Part shown: piece after piece, positions 44,718 to 54,427 of the stretch
Position numbering within the stretch: the first letter of the stretch is position 1
Layout of the letters: every line of letters starts with the position of its first letter
Source of the DNA: Mahella australiensis 50-1 BON
GTDB lineage: Bacteria; Bacillota; Clostridia; Mahellales; Mahellaceae
Direction of reading: 5' to 3'
Length of the DNA stretch: 64,000 nt
Assembly (NCBI RefSeq): GCF_000213255.1
Contig: NC_015520.1
Span: 2,845,349-2,909,348 of the forward strand
Program-made: the position numbers and the translations under genes
The notes under the pieces: model-generated
What the model saw: the letters and a program-made list of their open reading frames with translations, nothing else
Databases searched by the model: none
What the model was told of the DNA's origin: nothing

Positions 44718-46427
44718 ATGAAAATGTCGGAAATGTTTTTTACAACGCTGCGCGAAACTCCGTCTGAGGCTGAAATACCCAGCCATCAGCTTATGCTCCG
44801 CGCAGGGCTTATGCGCAAGTTGGCAAGCGGTATATACAATTACTTGCCGCTTGGCAAGCGCGTACTCAAGAAGGTTGAGGAGATAGTGCGCGAGGAAATG
44901 GATAAGACTGGCGCTCAGGAGATATTGGCCTCGGCGTTGCTGCCGGCCGAATTATGGAAGGAAACCGGGCGCTGGGACGTATTTGGTCCTGAAATGTTCA
45001 AATTAAAGGACCGAAATGAGCGTGAATTCTGCCTCGGCCCTACGCACGAGGAGATATTCACTGATATAGTCCGCAACGAAATAAAATCGTATAAACAGTT
45101 GCCTTTTAACCTATATCAGATACAAACCAAATATAGAGATGAGAAACGACCGCGTTTCGGCGTTATGCGCTCGCGTGAATTCATAATGAAAGACGCCTAC
45201 AGTTTCGATAAAGACTGGGACGGGCTGGATATATCATATAAAAAGATGTACGATGCCTATTGCGCCATATTCGATCGTTGCGACCTAAAATACTGGGTGG
45301 TGGATGCCGATACTGGCGCTATGGGCGGTAAGGATTCCAACGAATTTATGGTGTCCTCCGATGTCGGGGAGGCTGAAGTGGCTTATTGCGATGAATGCGG
45401 ATACGCGGCCAACATTGAAAAGGCTCCGTGCGTGAATCGCCCGATTCACGCAGAGGAGGCTGAGAAGGAAATAAAGAAAGTGGCTACGCCCGATGTAAAA
45501 ACGGTGGACGAGTTGATGCATTTCTTCAATACCACCGCCGACCGCTTTGTTAAGACGCTCATATACGCGATAGACGATAAAGCAGTAGCGGTCATGTTGC
45601 GCGGTGATCGTGAGGTGAATATCACCAAGCTTCAAAATCTTTTCAAGGCATCGGCCATAGAGATGGCCGACCGCAATACGGTGGAGAACGTTACCGGTGC
45701 CGAGGTTGGCTTCGCAGGCCCGATTAATATAAATGTCGATGCGCTGGTAGTGGACGACGAAGTGGCTCATATGAAAAATTTCATAATAGGCGCCAATGAA
45801 ACCGGTTACCACTACGAAAACGTAAATTACGGCAGAGACTTCAAAGCCGACGTAGTCGCCGATATACGAAACATAGAGGTAGGGGATCCTTGCCCTAAAT
45901 GCGGAAAACCCATAAACATAGCCCGCGGCATAGAGGTAGGCCACATATTCAAGCTCGGCACCAAGTACACCGAGGCGTTGGGCGCCACATACCTGGATGA
46001 AAACGGACAGGAGCAGCCCATCATCATGGGCTGCTATGGCATAGGCATAAACAGAACAGTAGCCGCTATAATAGAGCAACACCACGACGACAGGGGCATA
46101 ATATGGCCCATGAGCGTAACGCCATATCATGTAATCATCGTCGTGGCCAGCAATTATCAACCTGAACAGATACAGGCCGCCGAAAAAATACACTATGAGC
46201 TGGTTTCGCGCGGAATAGAGGTGCTGTTGGATGACCGCGACGAAAGAGCGGGCGTCAAATTCAACGATGCTGATTTAATAGGCATACCTATACGAATTAC
46301 CGTAGGCAAAAAAATAAGCGCTGGTATGGTGGAATTCAAGCGCCGCGATAAAGCCGATAGCATAGATATACCTGTAAGCGATATCGTCGATAAGGTGATA
46401 GCTGAAATAAAGCACGAACTGGCATAA
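44718..46427 (+). CDS. proS: Prolyl-tRNA synthetase (bacterial type with editing insertion)
   Basis: A 569-residue class II synthetase that charges tRNA-Pro. Motif 1 region [18 protein letters not shown]-like (about 35-52), motif 2 with [20 protein letters not shown], the YbaK-like editing insertion (about 225-400), motif 3 [10 protein letters not shown] and the C-terminal anticodon-binding domain are all present. The length is normal. The ATG at 44718 follows AAGGTGG; the 24 codons upstream are not conserved in character. A TATAAT (44673-44678) is upstream. No T-box leader is evident in the short leader. Confidence 0.96.
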   Translation: MKMSEMFFTTLRETPSEAEIPSHQLMLRAGLMRKLASGIYNYLPLGKRVLKKVEEIVREEMDKTGAQEILASALLPAELWKETGRWDVFGPEMFKLKDRNEREFCLGPTHEEIFTDIVRNEIKSYKQLPFNLYQIQTKYRDEKRPRFGVMRSREFIMKDAYSFDKDWDGLDISYKKMYDAYCAIFDRCDLKYWVVDADTGAMGGKDSNEFMVSSDVGEAEVAYCDECGYAANIEKAPCVNRPIHAEEAEKEIKKVATPDVKTVDELMHFFNTTADRFVKTLIYAIDDKAVAVMLRGDREVNITKLQNLFKASAIEMADRNTVENVTGAEVGFAGPININVDALVVDDEVAHMKNFIIGANETGYHYENVNYGRDFKADVVADIRNIEVGDPCPKCGKPINIARGIEVGHIFKLGTKYTEALGATYLDENGQEQPIIMGCYGIGINRTVAAIIEQHHDDRGIIWPMSVTPYHVIIVVASNYQPEQIQAAEKIHYELVSRGIEVLLDDRDERAGVKFNDADLIGIPIRITVGKKISAGMVEFKRRDKADSIDIPVSDIVDKVIAEIKHELA

Positions 46428-46434
46428 ATACCTA

Positions 46435-46462
46435 TAAAGCTCCCTCTGTTTTTTGCCGAAAA
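46435..46462 (+). promoter_or_regulatory. Candidate sigma-D (sigma-28) flagellar promoter of fliD
   Basis: TAAA (46435-46438), 16 bp, then GCCGAAAA (46455-46462), one mismatch from the GCCGATAA consensus. It lies 34 bp before fliD. Confidence 0.6.
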
Positions 46463-46495
46463 TAAAGACAAAGCGATAGAACGGAGGGATTTATT

Positions 46496-48430
46496 ATGTA
46501 TATGAATCCTATAAATACATTTAGGGTAAGCGGCCTGGCATCTGGCATAGACACAGAAAGCATAGTGAAGCAGCTCATGACGGTCGAGCGCCTGCCTTTG
46601 GACCGCTTAAAACAAAACCGACAGATAATAGAATGGACGCAGGCGGCGTATCGAGATATGAACAGCGCATTATTGGCCTTTCGCAATCAGGTGTCCAACA
46701 TGCGCCTGCAGGGCAACTTTCTAGCAAATAAAGTTATGTCGTCAAACGAATCGGTGGCAACGGCTACGGCAAGCGGATCGGCCACCGGGTCGGTGTATGA
46801 TATAAATATCGATCAATTGGCGGCGTCGGCCAAGGCTATAAGCACCGACGGCATATCCAACCTAAAGAGCGTGCTGACAGGTCAGGGCATAACCGCTTCT
46901 GTAACCATAGATTCATCGTCTAATTCATTCCATCTCAAGGTCGGCTCCAATACTGCTGTTATAACGCTTGCAGAAGGCGCTTATAACACCGCAGGCGGCC
47001 TTGCAGCGGCCATACAGGCAGCCATAAATGCAAAGGCATCGGAACTCGGCATAGCGGAAGATGCTATAAAAGTATATGCGACACCCGATAACAAACTTCG
47101 ATTTGTATCCGATTCATCCATCAAATTTGAGCTTACGCCGACCGATACAAATAACGCTTTGAGCAAGCTCGGCTTCGACGTGCCCGCCGGCAGCTCGATC
47201 AAGTCTACTGTCCAAGGCGTGGATATAAACACCCCTATAAATCAGATGATAAGGGAAGGTCGACTGGTAGGCGTATCAGCCCCATACGCAGACAATCTCG
47301 ACTTCTCCATAACCACATACAATCAGGAGGGTACGGCTATAAGCCAGACCTTTACCATAGACCCTAATACGCAGAGCCTGCAGGACGTCATATCGGCCAT
47401 ACAAAATTCCGGCTTAGGCCTAACCGGGTTTTATGATGCGGCCAGCGATAAAATAGCCTTCACATCAAAATATACCGGAAACAATAATGCTGCTGGCGCA
47501 GATATAGAATTCGGCGGTGACGATGCAGATTTTCTTAACAATGTCATGAAGTTTGGCATAGTAAATGAAACCAAACGTGGCGTGACCGATGGCCAAGACG
47601 CCTCGTTCACCATAAACGGCCTGACTACGTCGCGCAAAAGCAATACATTCGCCTTAAACGGCGTCACCTTCACGCTCAAGAGTGCTGGAGCAGCCACCAT
47701 ATCGGTGCAGCAGGATACCGATGCCATAGTGAATAAGATAAAGGATTTCGTAACGCAATACAACGATATAATGGATAAGGTCAATTCGGCGCTGACTGAA
47801 AAGCGCTACAGGAATTATCTCCCGCTCACCGATGAGCAAAAGGATGCCATGAGCGATAAGGAAATAGAAAAATGGGAGGAAAAAGCCAAAAGCGGCTTAC
47901 TAAACGGCGACAGCATACTATATAAGTCATTCTACGATATGCGAAACGCCATATCCCGTCCCGTAGAGGGCGTAAACGGTTCACTTAATTCTATGTCAAA
48001 ACTAGGCATAACATCTGGTCTATGGTATGAGAATGGCCGCCTTTATATAGATGAAGCCAAGCTGCGTGATGCCGTATCCAACGATCCTAGCGGCGTTATG
48101 GAGCTTTTTACCAAGACGTCCACCGCCACTGATAAAACGCAGGCCTTCAACGAATCCGGCATAGCCCAGCGTTTATACAATATAGTAAACAACACTATAA
48201 AAGCTATCACTGATAAAGCCGGTCAAAGCAACAGTTTATTCAAAGTGGACAACAGCGTATTGGGTTTGCAGATGAAGGATATGGATAACCGCATAAGCGA
48301 TATGGAACAGCGCCTAACAGATATTGAGAACCGCTATTACAGACAATTTACGGCTATGGAGCAGGCATTGAATCAAATGAATGCCCAGAGCGCATGGCTG
48401 GTTCAACAATTAGCTGCATCTCAACGATAA
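46496..48430 (+). CDS. fliD: Flagellar hook-associated protein 2 (filament cap) FliD
   Basis: A 644-residue filament cap protein. The FliD N-domain (FRVSGLASGIDTESIVKQLMTVERLPLDRL, core GLASGIDTESIV, about 9-100) is followed by variable outer domains with a flagellin-IN-like stretch. The FliD C-domain holds SGLLNGDSIL and a long terminal coiled coil (about 600-640). It is exported by the flagellar apparatus and assembles at the filament tip. GGAGGG lies 7 nt from the ATG. It is first of three genes with fliS and a fliT-like gene; the flagellin gene is not in the window. Confidence 0.95.
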   Translation: MYMNPINTFRVSGLASGIDTESIVKQLMTVERLPLDRLKQNRQIIEWTQAAYRDMNSALLAFRNQVSNMRLQGNFLANKVMSSNESVATATASGSATGSVYDINIDQLAASAKAISTDGISNLKSVLTGQGITASVTIDSSSNSFHLKVGSNTAVITLAEGAYNTAGGLAAAIQAAINAKASELGIAEDAIKVYATPDNKLRFVSDSSIKFELTPTDTNNALSKLGFDVPAGSSIKSTVQGVDINTPINQMIREGRLVGVSAPYADNLDFSITTYNQEGTAISQTFTIDPNTQSLQDVISAIQNSGLGLTGFYDAASDKIAFTSKYTGNNNAAGADIEFGGDDADFLNNVMKFGIVNETKRGVTDGQDASFTINGLTTSRKSNTFALNGVTFTLKSAGAATISVQQDTDAIVNKIKDFVTQYNDIMDKVNSALTEKRYRNYLPLTDEQKDAMSDKEIEKWEEKAKSGLLNGDSILYKSFYDMRNAISRPVEGVNGSLNSMSKLGITSGLWYENGRLYIDEAKLRDAVSNDPSGVMELFTKTSTATDKTQAFNESGIAQRLYNIVNNTIKAITDKAGQSNSLFKVDNSVLGLQMKDMDNRISDMEQRLTDIENRYYRQFTAMEQALNQMNAQSAWLVQQLAASQR

Positions 48431-48460
48431 ACAGATGACGAAAGGGGTCATATATAGATA

Positions 48461-48853
48461 ATGATTTTAAATAATCCTTATCATCAGTATCAACAAAACA
48501 GTATCATGACGGCCAGCCCCGGCGATCTGATACTGATGCTGTATGATGGTGCTATAAAGTTTATAAAGCAGGCTAAAGTATATATAGATGAGAAAGATAT
48601 GCAAAAAGCCAACAATGCGATATTGAAGGCGGAAGACATCGTAGCCGAGCTTATGGCTGACCTCGATCCGGCCTACGATATATCGCATGATCTATACAGC
48701 CTGTATGAGTTTATAAACGACTGCCTCGTAAGAGCTAACATAAAAAAAGATAAGGTGCTTCTTGACCAAAGCCTTGATCTCATAAGCGATATGCGTCAAA
48801 CGTGGGCTCAGGTCGTCAAACAGTATCGCCAGCAAGAATACGCGGGTATATGA
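48461..48853 (+). CDS. fliS: Flagellar export chaperone FliS
   Basis: A 130-residue all-helical chaperone with the family start NPYHQYQQNSIMTASPGDLI and LMLYDGAIKFI. It binds the flagellin C-terminus in the cytoplasm and prevents premature polymerisation. The gene lies 30 nt after fliD and 4 nt before the fliT-like gene. Confidence 0.95.
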   Translation: MILNNPYHQYQQNSIMTASPGDLILMLYDGAIKFIKQAKVYIDEKDMQKANNAILKAEDIVAELMADLDPAYDISHDLYSLYEFINDCLVRANIKKDKVLLDQSLDLISDMRQTWAQVVKQYRQQEYAGI

Positions 48854-48857
48854 TGCC

Positions 48858-49211
48858 ATGTCTTATTTAGAGCAAAGGAAAGCGCTTATGCTCAAGATAA
48901 AGGATATAGCGTCCATGCAGCGTTTAGCTGTACAAGAGGCTGATATACCAAAGCTTCGGCAGCTTATAGATGAGAGGCAACGCTGTATGGATGCCATAGA
49001 TGCTTTAAGCGATAATAGTTTTGATACAGAATTAGCCGATACAATTGAGCAAGTACAAGATATAGACAAAGAAACTCATTCAATATTAGAGCATATGATG
49101 CATGACGTGGACGATAAGCTCGGCAGTATAAAAAATACAAGAACCGGCTTAATAAGATATAATGCCGGGGTATCGCAGATACCCCCGGCATTTGTGGACA
49201 AGAAGATGTGA
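48858..49211 (+). CDS. FliT-like small flagellar chaperone
   Basis: A 117-residue, highly helical, charged protein. Position directly after fliS, length and helical-bundle composition fit the FliT/FlgN-type chaperone found in fliDST operons. Sequence similarity by eye is weak, so the name is by context. The start has no clear ribosome site and probably depends on coupling with fliS. Its last codons lie in a strong hairpin shared with the convergent gene. Confidence 0.65.
   Translation: MSYLEQRKALMLKIKDIASMQRLAVQEADIPKLRQLIDERQRCMDAIDALSDNSFDTELADTIEQVQDIDKETHSILEHMMHDVDDKLGSIKNTRTGLIRYNAGVSQIPPAFVDKKM
49161..49193. terminator. Strong hairpin within the 3' end of the fliT-like gene, possible bidirectional terminator
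   Basis: AATGCCGGGG-TATC pairs with GATA-CCCCCGGCATT with one bulged base and a 3-nt loop. It is inside the plus-strand coding region and 20 nt after the stop of the convergent binding-protein gene on the minus strand, so it may serve both. U tracts are weak on both sides. Confidence 0.5.
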
Positions 49212-49213
49212 TT

Positions 49214-50209
49214 CTATTGAATACTGTCAACGTTGTCTTGGCTGACAACAGACACGCCCGTATCGACATTCGGATTATCGATTTTTTCGCCTTTAATGGC
49301 TTTTACTGCGGCCTTTATGCCTTCATATCCCATAGTCTCGGGATTTTGCACTATAGTACAATACAGCCAACCTTCCTTCACCAATGAAAGTATCGCATCA
49401 GACTTATCGAAGCCGACACCCACTATATCTTTTTGCCCATATGCTTTTATGGCATTGCCAACTCCGACAGTAGAACCTTCATTGGTACCAAAAATACCAA
49501 CTACTCCGTCGGTAATATAATTATCTGCTATATCCTGGCTTTTCATGGCATCGCCTTCACCGTATTGGGTGGGAAGCAATGTATAGCCTTTCCCTTCCAA
49601 TGCCTCGCGGAAACCTTTTTCGCGCAAGACTGTAGAAGTCGTCGCGGAATTTACGTTCACAATACCTACTTTACCGTCTTTTTTACCGGCTGCCTCCAGA
49701 GCTTTGATCATTTGTTCACCGGCTGTTCTGCCAGCAGCCTGATTATCCGTCGCAAAAGTCGCATATGCCTCGGTATTGGCCGGAGAGTCTACATAAACAA
49801 TCTTTATACCATTCGTCTTCGCTTCTTCCAGAGCCGCCGTAACAGCATCTGGCCCAGTCGCAGCTATTACTATGGCATCAGCCCCATCGGCAATCGCATT
49901 ATTAATCCGCTCTATTTGCTGAGCATCGTCTTTTTTATCGGGGGCCATCCATTTATAATCGATATTTCCAAGTTCCTCAACTGCCTTCTTAGCGCCTTTA
50001 TCTACCGCAACCCAATGCTGATCTGTGCTATCCATAGTGATAAGGATAATCTTATATTTTTCACCTTCATTTTGCCCCGTCGCATTGTCAGTAGAACCAT
50101 TGGTCTTCCCTTCGCCAGCCGTTTCGGAATTATTCTGGCTGCTGCATCCAGCCAAAACACTCACCAACAAAACTGTGCATAATAAAACTGCTAAAACTTT
50201 CTTTTTCAT
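49214..50209 (-). CDS. Ribose-type sugar/inositol-binding lipoprotein (RbsB family)
   Basis: A 331-residue binding protein with a lipobox (VSVLAGCSS) and a Gly/Asn/Thr-rich linker. The mature part is a periplasmic-binding-protein-like fold (ILITMDSTDQHWVAVDKGA, GADAIVIAATGPDAV, VGIFGTNEGSTVG). It delivers its ligand to the RbsC/RbsA-type genes upstream. The neighbouring iol genes make myo-inositol the likely ligand; ribose and other sugars are alternatives. ATG 50209 with GGAGG 8 nt upstream is preferred to 50224. Confidence 0.88.
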   Translation of the reverse strand: MKKKVLAVLLCTVLLVSVLAGCSSQNNSETAGEGKTNGSTDNATGQNEGEKYKIILITMDSTDQHWVAVDKGAKKAVEELGNIDYKWMAPDKKDDAQQIERINNAIADGADAIVIAATGPDAVTAALEEAKTNGIKIVYVDSPANTEAYATFATDNQAAGRTAGEQMIKALEAAGKKDGKVGIVNVNSATTSTVLREKGFREALEGKGYTLLPTQYGEGDAMKSQDIADNYITDGVVGIFGTNEGSTVGVGNAIKAYGQKDIVGVGFDKSDAILSLVKEGWLYCTIVQNPETMGYEGIKAAVKAIKGEKIDNPNVDTGVSVVSQDNVDSIQ

Positions 50210-50257
50210 GCAATTTACCTCCAAATATTTTTTATTTATTAATTAAAGCATATAGCT

Positions 50258-51298
50258 TTAACTAGCCTTTTGTATGGGTATCGTTTTATCCTCGAGCGCT
50301 TTTTTTCTTGGCCTACCAGTGCGAATGACCACATCGAGTAAAACAGATACGACGACAATCGTGCCTATAACAATATTGCGTATGGCCACCGGTGCCCCTG
50401 CAAACTGGAGGCCGTTTTGAAGCACTCCCCATATAGCAGCACCAACGACAGTTCCCAGCAAAATACCTTGACCGCCCAGCGTGGATATACCACCGATAAC
50501 AGCCGCGGCTACCGCGTACATTTCGTACATGGTACCGGCGTCCATGGTTCCCATACCCGCCGTAGCACATGTTATAAGGCCAACTACGGCGGCGCAAAAT
50601 GAGCTTATGACATAGGTAATAATCACCGTCATGTCTGTATTTACACCGGACAGCTTGGCTGCCTCAATATTGCTTCCTACGGCATAAATATACCGGCCGG
50701 TGCGCGTCCTGCTTAAAATGAAGTTAAATACCAGAAATATGGCCAAAGCTATCCAAATCGTGTTATATACTCCTGCCACACTGCCATAATAAAAAAAGTC
50801 GCGAAAGCCTTGCGCCGCTTTTCCTATGGCATCGGTATTATAGTTGTTATTAACTATCTGGGCTATACCGCGAGCAACCGTCATAGTGCCTAACGTAGCG
50901 ATAAATGGCGGCAGTTTACATTTTGCAACCAATGCACCATTGAGTATACCAACTCCAAGACAGCTTATGAGCGTAACTAATACAGCTGTCCACGGGTCAA
51001 CACCCCTTGTCATTAAGGTCGCAGATATCATAGTGCTCATGCCTACAACCGACCCTATAGACAGATCAATATTTCCCGTAATAAGCACATAACCCTGCCC
51101 AATACCGATAATAAGTATCGGAGCGATTTGGCGAAGTAAATTTCCGATATTTCTAGCAGAATAGAACGATGGATTTAAAAAGCTAAACAGTAAGCATAAC
51201 GCTATCAAACCAATAGTGCCAGTTAAAACCTGCCCCATCCCGCGAATGGAAATTAATCTTTCCCATAAATTCATTTTTTTCGAGTTTTCCATCTTCAA
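50258..51298 (-). CDS. Ribose-type ABC transporter permease (RbsC family)
   Basis: A 346-residue permease with about 8-10 membrane helices and the RbsC landmarks GQGYVLITGNIDLSIGS, CKLPPFIATLGTM and AAAVIGGISTLGGQG. It forms the homodimeric channel of an RbsABC-type importer. It lies between the ATPase and binding-protein genes. Confidence 0.92.
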   Translation of the reverse strand: MKMENSKKMNLWERLISIRGMGQVLTGTIGLIALCLLFSFLNPSFYSARNIGNLLRQIAPILIIGIGQGYVLITGNIDLSIGSVVGMSTMISATLMTRGVDPWTAVLVTLISCLGVGILNGALVAKCKLPPFIATLGTMTVARGIAQIVNNNYNTDAIGKAAQGFRDFFYYGSVAGVYNTIWIALAIFLVFNFILSRTRTGRYIYAVGSNIEAAKLSGVNTDMTVIITYVISSFCAAVVGLITCATAGMGTMDAGTMYEMYAVAAAVIGGISTLGGQGILLGTVVGAAIWGVLQNGLQFAGAPVAIRNIVIGTIVVVSVLLDVVIRTGRPRKKALEDKTIPIQKAS

Positions 51299-51327
51299 TA
51301 CTCCTGACTATAATCTTATAAAACGCA

Positions 51328-52845
51328 TTATACCGCTTGCTTCTGTGTGAGCTTAGACTCAAACTTGGTCGCATACTCCATAATAAGGTTCTCCGTCGCT
51401 TCGCTGGAATATAGTTCTCCGGTAATCCTTCCATCACACATAACTATTATCCTGTCGCTTATACCCATTATCTCCGGCATTTCCGATGACACAAACAATA
51501 CGCCGATCCCTTGTCGCTTCAATTCATTCATAAGGTTATAAATTTCCACTTTCGCCGCCACGTCTATGCCTCTAGTAGGCTCGTCAAAAATAACTATTCT
51601 GGAATTACGTGCCAGCCATTTGCCTACAACAACCTTTTGTTGATTTCCGCCCGAAAGGGATGCGGCATCGACTTCTATACTCGGCAGTTTGATGCTTAAA
51701 TTCCTAACAGTATTCTCTGCCACTTCGTATTCTTTCCTGCGATTGACAACGCCAAAATTGGTACAAAGAATATCGAGATTAGGCAATGCTATATTCTCTC
51801 TAACGCTAAGCTTAACACATAAACCATCTCTTCTGCGATCTTCCGGCACAAGCACTATACCCGAACGGATGGCGTCTCGCGGGCTATTCACCATAACTTC
51901 TTTGTTGTCCACAAAAATTCGTCCCGATTCCTTTGGATCAGCACCAAAAATCGCCCTGGTGGTTTCAGTTCTTCCTGCACCCATCAATCCTGCTATGCCC
52001 ACAATTTCCCCTTCATATATCTCAAGATTGATATTGCGCACTAATCTGCCTGCATTGAGATTCTGAACTTCGAAAATCTTTTTACCGCGTTGGCAATCGA
52101 TGCGAGGAAACCTATCCTTGATTTCCCGTCCCACCATATAAGATATTATTTCGGACATCGTCGTATCCTTAAAGTCCATCGAAATAATATATCTGCCGTC
52201 GCGCATAATGATAACGCGGTCTGCGATATGTTGAAGTTCCTCTAAACGATGTGAAATATATACGATACCGCAGCCTTCTTTTTTTAATTTTCTTATTATT
52301 TCGAAAAGATCCTCAATCTCCTCCGAAGTAAGGGCGGAAGTAGGTTCGTCCATTATCAAAACTTTAGCATTAATAGAAAGCGCTTTAGCGATCTCTACTA
52401 ATTGTTGCTGAGAAACCGGTAATCCCCCAACAATCGCTTCAGGATCTATATTTACATTTAGTCGTTTAAGAATATTCCTTGCCTCATCATTCATTTCACT
52501 ATCCTTTAGTATCCACGAATGCGCTTTTTCACGACCTAAAAAAATATTTTCCGCCACAGATAGATGAGGACACAAGTTCAGTTCCTGATGGATTATAGCT
52601 ATGCCGAGCTCCTGCGCTTTTTTAGGTGTTATATCTTCTACGATCTGGCCGAATACCTTGATCTCACCTTCATCTTTGGTATACACCCCGCTCAGCACCT
52701 TCATGAGCGTGCTTTTACCCGCACCATTTTCGCCCAACAATGCCAATACCTCTCCGGGCTTTAATTGGAACGAAACATCCTTCAGCGCCTGTACACCTGG
52801 AAAGCTCTTGCTTATATGGCTCATCTCCACGATATATTCATCCAT
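51328..52845 (-). CDS. Ribose-type ABC transporter ATP-binding protein (RbsA family, two ATPase domains)
   Basis: A 505-residue tandem ATPase. The first domain has Walker A GENGAGKST (about 37-45), signature LPVSQQQ and Walker B VLIMDEPTSAL. The second has the degenerate loop GLMGAGRTE normal for RbsA, signature LSGGNQQK and VIFDEPTRGID. It powers the adjacent permease. ATG 52845 with AGGTGAGAG upstream is preferred; the open frame continues 18 codons further. A weak promoter (TTATCT-17-TATACT) may lie in the 115-nt gap after the pseudo-ATPase gene. Confidence 0.92.
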   Translation of the reverse strand: MDEYIVEMSHISKSFPGVQALKDVSFQLKPGEVLALLGENGAGKSTLMKVLSGVYTKDEGEIKVFGQIVEDITPKKAQELGIAIIHQELNLCPHLSVAENIFLGREKAHSWILKDSEMNDEARNILKRLNVNIDPEAIVGGLPVSQQQLVEIAKALSINAKVLIMDEPTSALTSEEIEDLFEIIRKLKKEGCGIVYISHRLEELQHIADRVIIMRDGRYIISMDFKDTTMSEIISYMVGREIKDRFPRIDCQRGKKIFEVQNLNAGRLVRNINLEIYEGEIVGIAGLMGAGRTETTRAIFGADPKESGRIFVDNKEVMVNSPRDAIRSGIVLVPEDRRRDGLCVKLSVRENIALPNLDILCTNFGVVNRRKEYEVAENTVRNLSIKLPSIEVDAASLSGGNQQKVVVGKWLARNSRIVIFDEPTRGIDVAAKVEIYNLMNELKRQGIGVLFVSSEMPEIMGISDRIIVMCDGRITGELYSSEATENLIMEYATKFESKLTQKQAV

Positions 52846-52960
52846 CTCTCTCACCTGCCTTAATTCCATATTACATAATCCAGTATAACATGGAACCATA
52901 AGCGAGATAAGGGGAGCAGCTTTTGATTTATAGGGGATTTTTTCACATGTTTTTAAGTAA

Positions 52961-54427
52961 CTATAGAATTATGCTCTCAGAATTGAAAAGATAAAAATCC
53001 TCTCTGGGGTATTCTGCCTGAAATGTACCTTTTGACACAATAATAAGTTTATCGGCTACGGCTAGGGAATCCGCTATATTAGTTGCCAATATCACAACAG
53101 TGCTTCCTTGTTTTTTAAGTTGATTTATCAGTTCTATTATATGCCGACGCAAATACATATCAGCATTTGCAAAAGGCTGCACACAAAATACGATGTCGGC
53201 TTTACAAAGGTGAATCCTATAATAGACCAGATCATAAAGCGACTGCAATTTCAGCTTCATAATATCTGTTTCATAAATGTCACTTCCTATTACGGGTTCA
53301 TATTCCTGCGCAATGCTGTTGATAACCCTTCTACTCAATCGAATGGGGTTACGTTTTTTATCTACTAGAAAGCACAGATTAGCCAGATAACTCATATCTG
53401 GAAAGAGCATTGTCGATACAGGATTTTCCTGAATAAATGCTACGCCGTATTTAAGCGAATGTTTTGCCAACTTCTGAGTGTATAGTTTATTCCTTAAGTA
53501 AATCTCGCCGCTATACTGATGTAGCTGACCATTCATCAGTCCAATAATATCCTGTATAACGGCATTATCCATATCCAGTAAAACTGTACTTTCTCCTTTT
53601 ACAATAGTAAAAGTAAGTAACCGCATATGTTCCGTACACACAGCTTCAAATGTTAAAATTCCCTTATCACCAGTCACACTCAATCCTTCTCGTTTCACTT
53701 TAGCAAATTCTCCAATGTAATATGGAGCTATATTTTCATTGTTAAATTGATCTCTGTCCAATACCCTCAATATTTTGCCATCTCTCATAATTGCCATGCG
53801 ATCGCATACTTTAAATGCTTCCTCATGATGGCTGCAGATATAGACAAAAGAAAAACCTTGACCGCAATAATATTTTAACAGGCTATGGAATTTTAATAAA
53901 TCCGTGGTACTCAATACGTTGCTTATTTCGCGTATAGCTATCAATTTAGCTCCCATCACTACGGCACGCAAAAGTTCGGTAACGCATTTTTCATATGGAG
54001 TAAGGCTTGATACCAATCTGCTCCCATCCAGATCAATGCCGGCATCTTGTGTATAACGCCGCAATTGCTCCTCCAACACTTTGGAATTAATAATGTATTT
54101 TTTAAATCCCAAACGCATCACATATACATTATCAGCAACGGTAAGGTTTTCGATCAGTTTGCTTTTTTGTTCGATTACAGCGGTTTTATTCATGGTCATC
54201 GGGCTATGCTGATAACTGTTTACGAGTTTTTCATTAAAATAGACACGCCCGTACTGTATAGGCACATTCTGGCCGAGCAGTTGAAGCATGGCGTCCTGAC
54301 CGTTGGTATTTATACATACAAGCCCCATTATCTCGGATTGAAAGATATGAAGATTGAAATCGTTGAGCAATGTCATCTCGCTCTGTACGACGGTAACATG
54401 CTCCATCCTCAATACTTCATTTTTCAT
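52961..54427 (-). CDS. RbsA-like double ABC domain protein lacking ATPase motifs (pseudo-ATPase)
   Basis: A 488-residue protein collinear with RbsA but stripped of nucleotide-handling residues. The first Walker A position reads GLVCINTNGQDAML (no GK[ST]), the signature is SLTPYEK (141-147), and the Walker B Asp-Glu is replaced (LIAIREIS, 162-169). The switch region reads YICSHH. The second domain has LLDMDNAVI in place of Walker A. The Q-loop Gln87 remains. It cannot be a normal ATPase; a regulatory or docking role is inferred. It overlaps the sensor kinase gene by 11 nt and precedes the real RbsA gene. ATG 54427 is chosen over 54475. Confidence 0.8.
   Translation of the reverse strand: MKNEVLRMEHVTVVQSEMTLLNDFNLHIFQSEIMGLVCINTNGQDAMLQLLGQNVPIQYGRVYFNEKLVNSYQHSPMTMNKTAVIEQKSKLIENLTVADNVYVMRLGFKKYIINSKVLEEQLRRYTQDAGIDLDGSRLVSSLTPYEKCVTELLRAVVMGAKLIAIREISNVLSTTDLLKFHSLLKYYCGQGFSFVYICSHHEEAFKVCDRMAIMRDGKILRVLDRDQFNNENIAPYYIGEFAKVKREGLSVTGDKGILTFEAVCTEHMRLLTFTIVKGESTVLLDMDNAVIQDIIGLMNGQLHQYSGEIYLRNKLYTQKLAKHSLKYGVAFIQENPVSTMLFPDMSYLANLCFLVDKKRNPIRLSRRVINSIAQEYEPVIGSDIYETDIMKLKLQSLYDLVYYRIHLCKADIVFCVQPFANADMYLRRHIIELINQLKKQGSTVVILATNIADSLAVADKLIIVSKGTFQAEYPREDFYLFNSESIIL

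Noticed and set aside
45285-46193. 302-codon frame on the minus strand inside proS
   Set aside because: Fully antisense to a clear essential gene; Tyr/Ala/Gly/Val-rich composition typical of a shadow frame.
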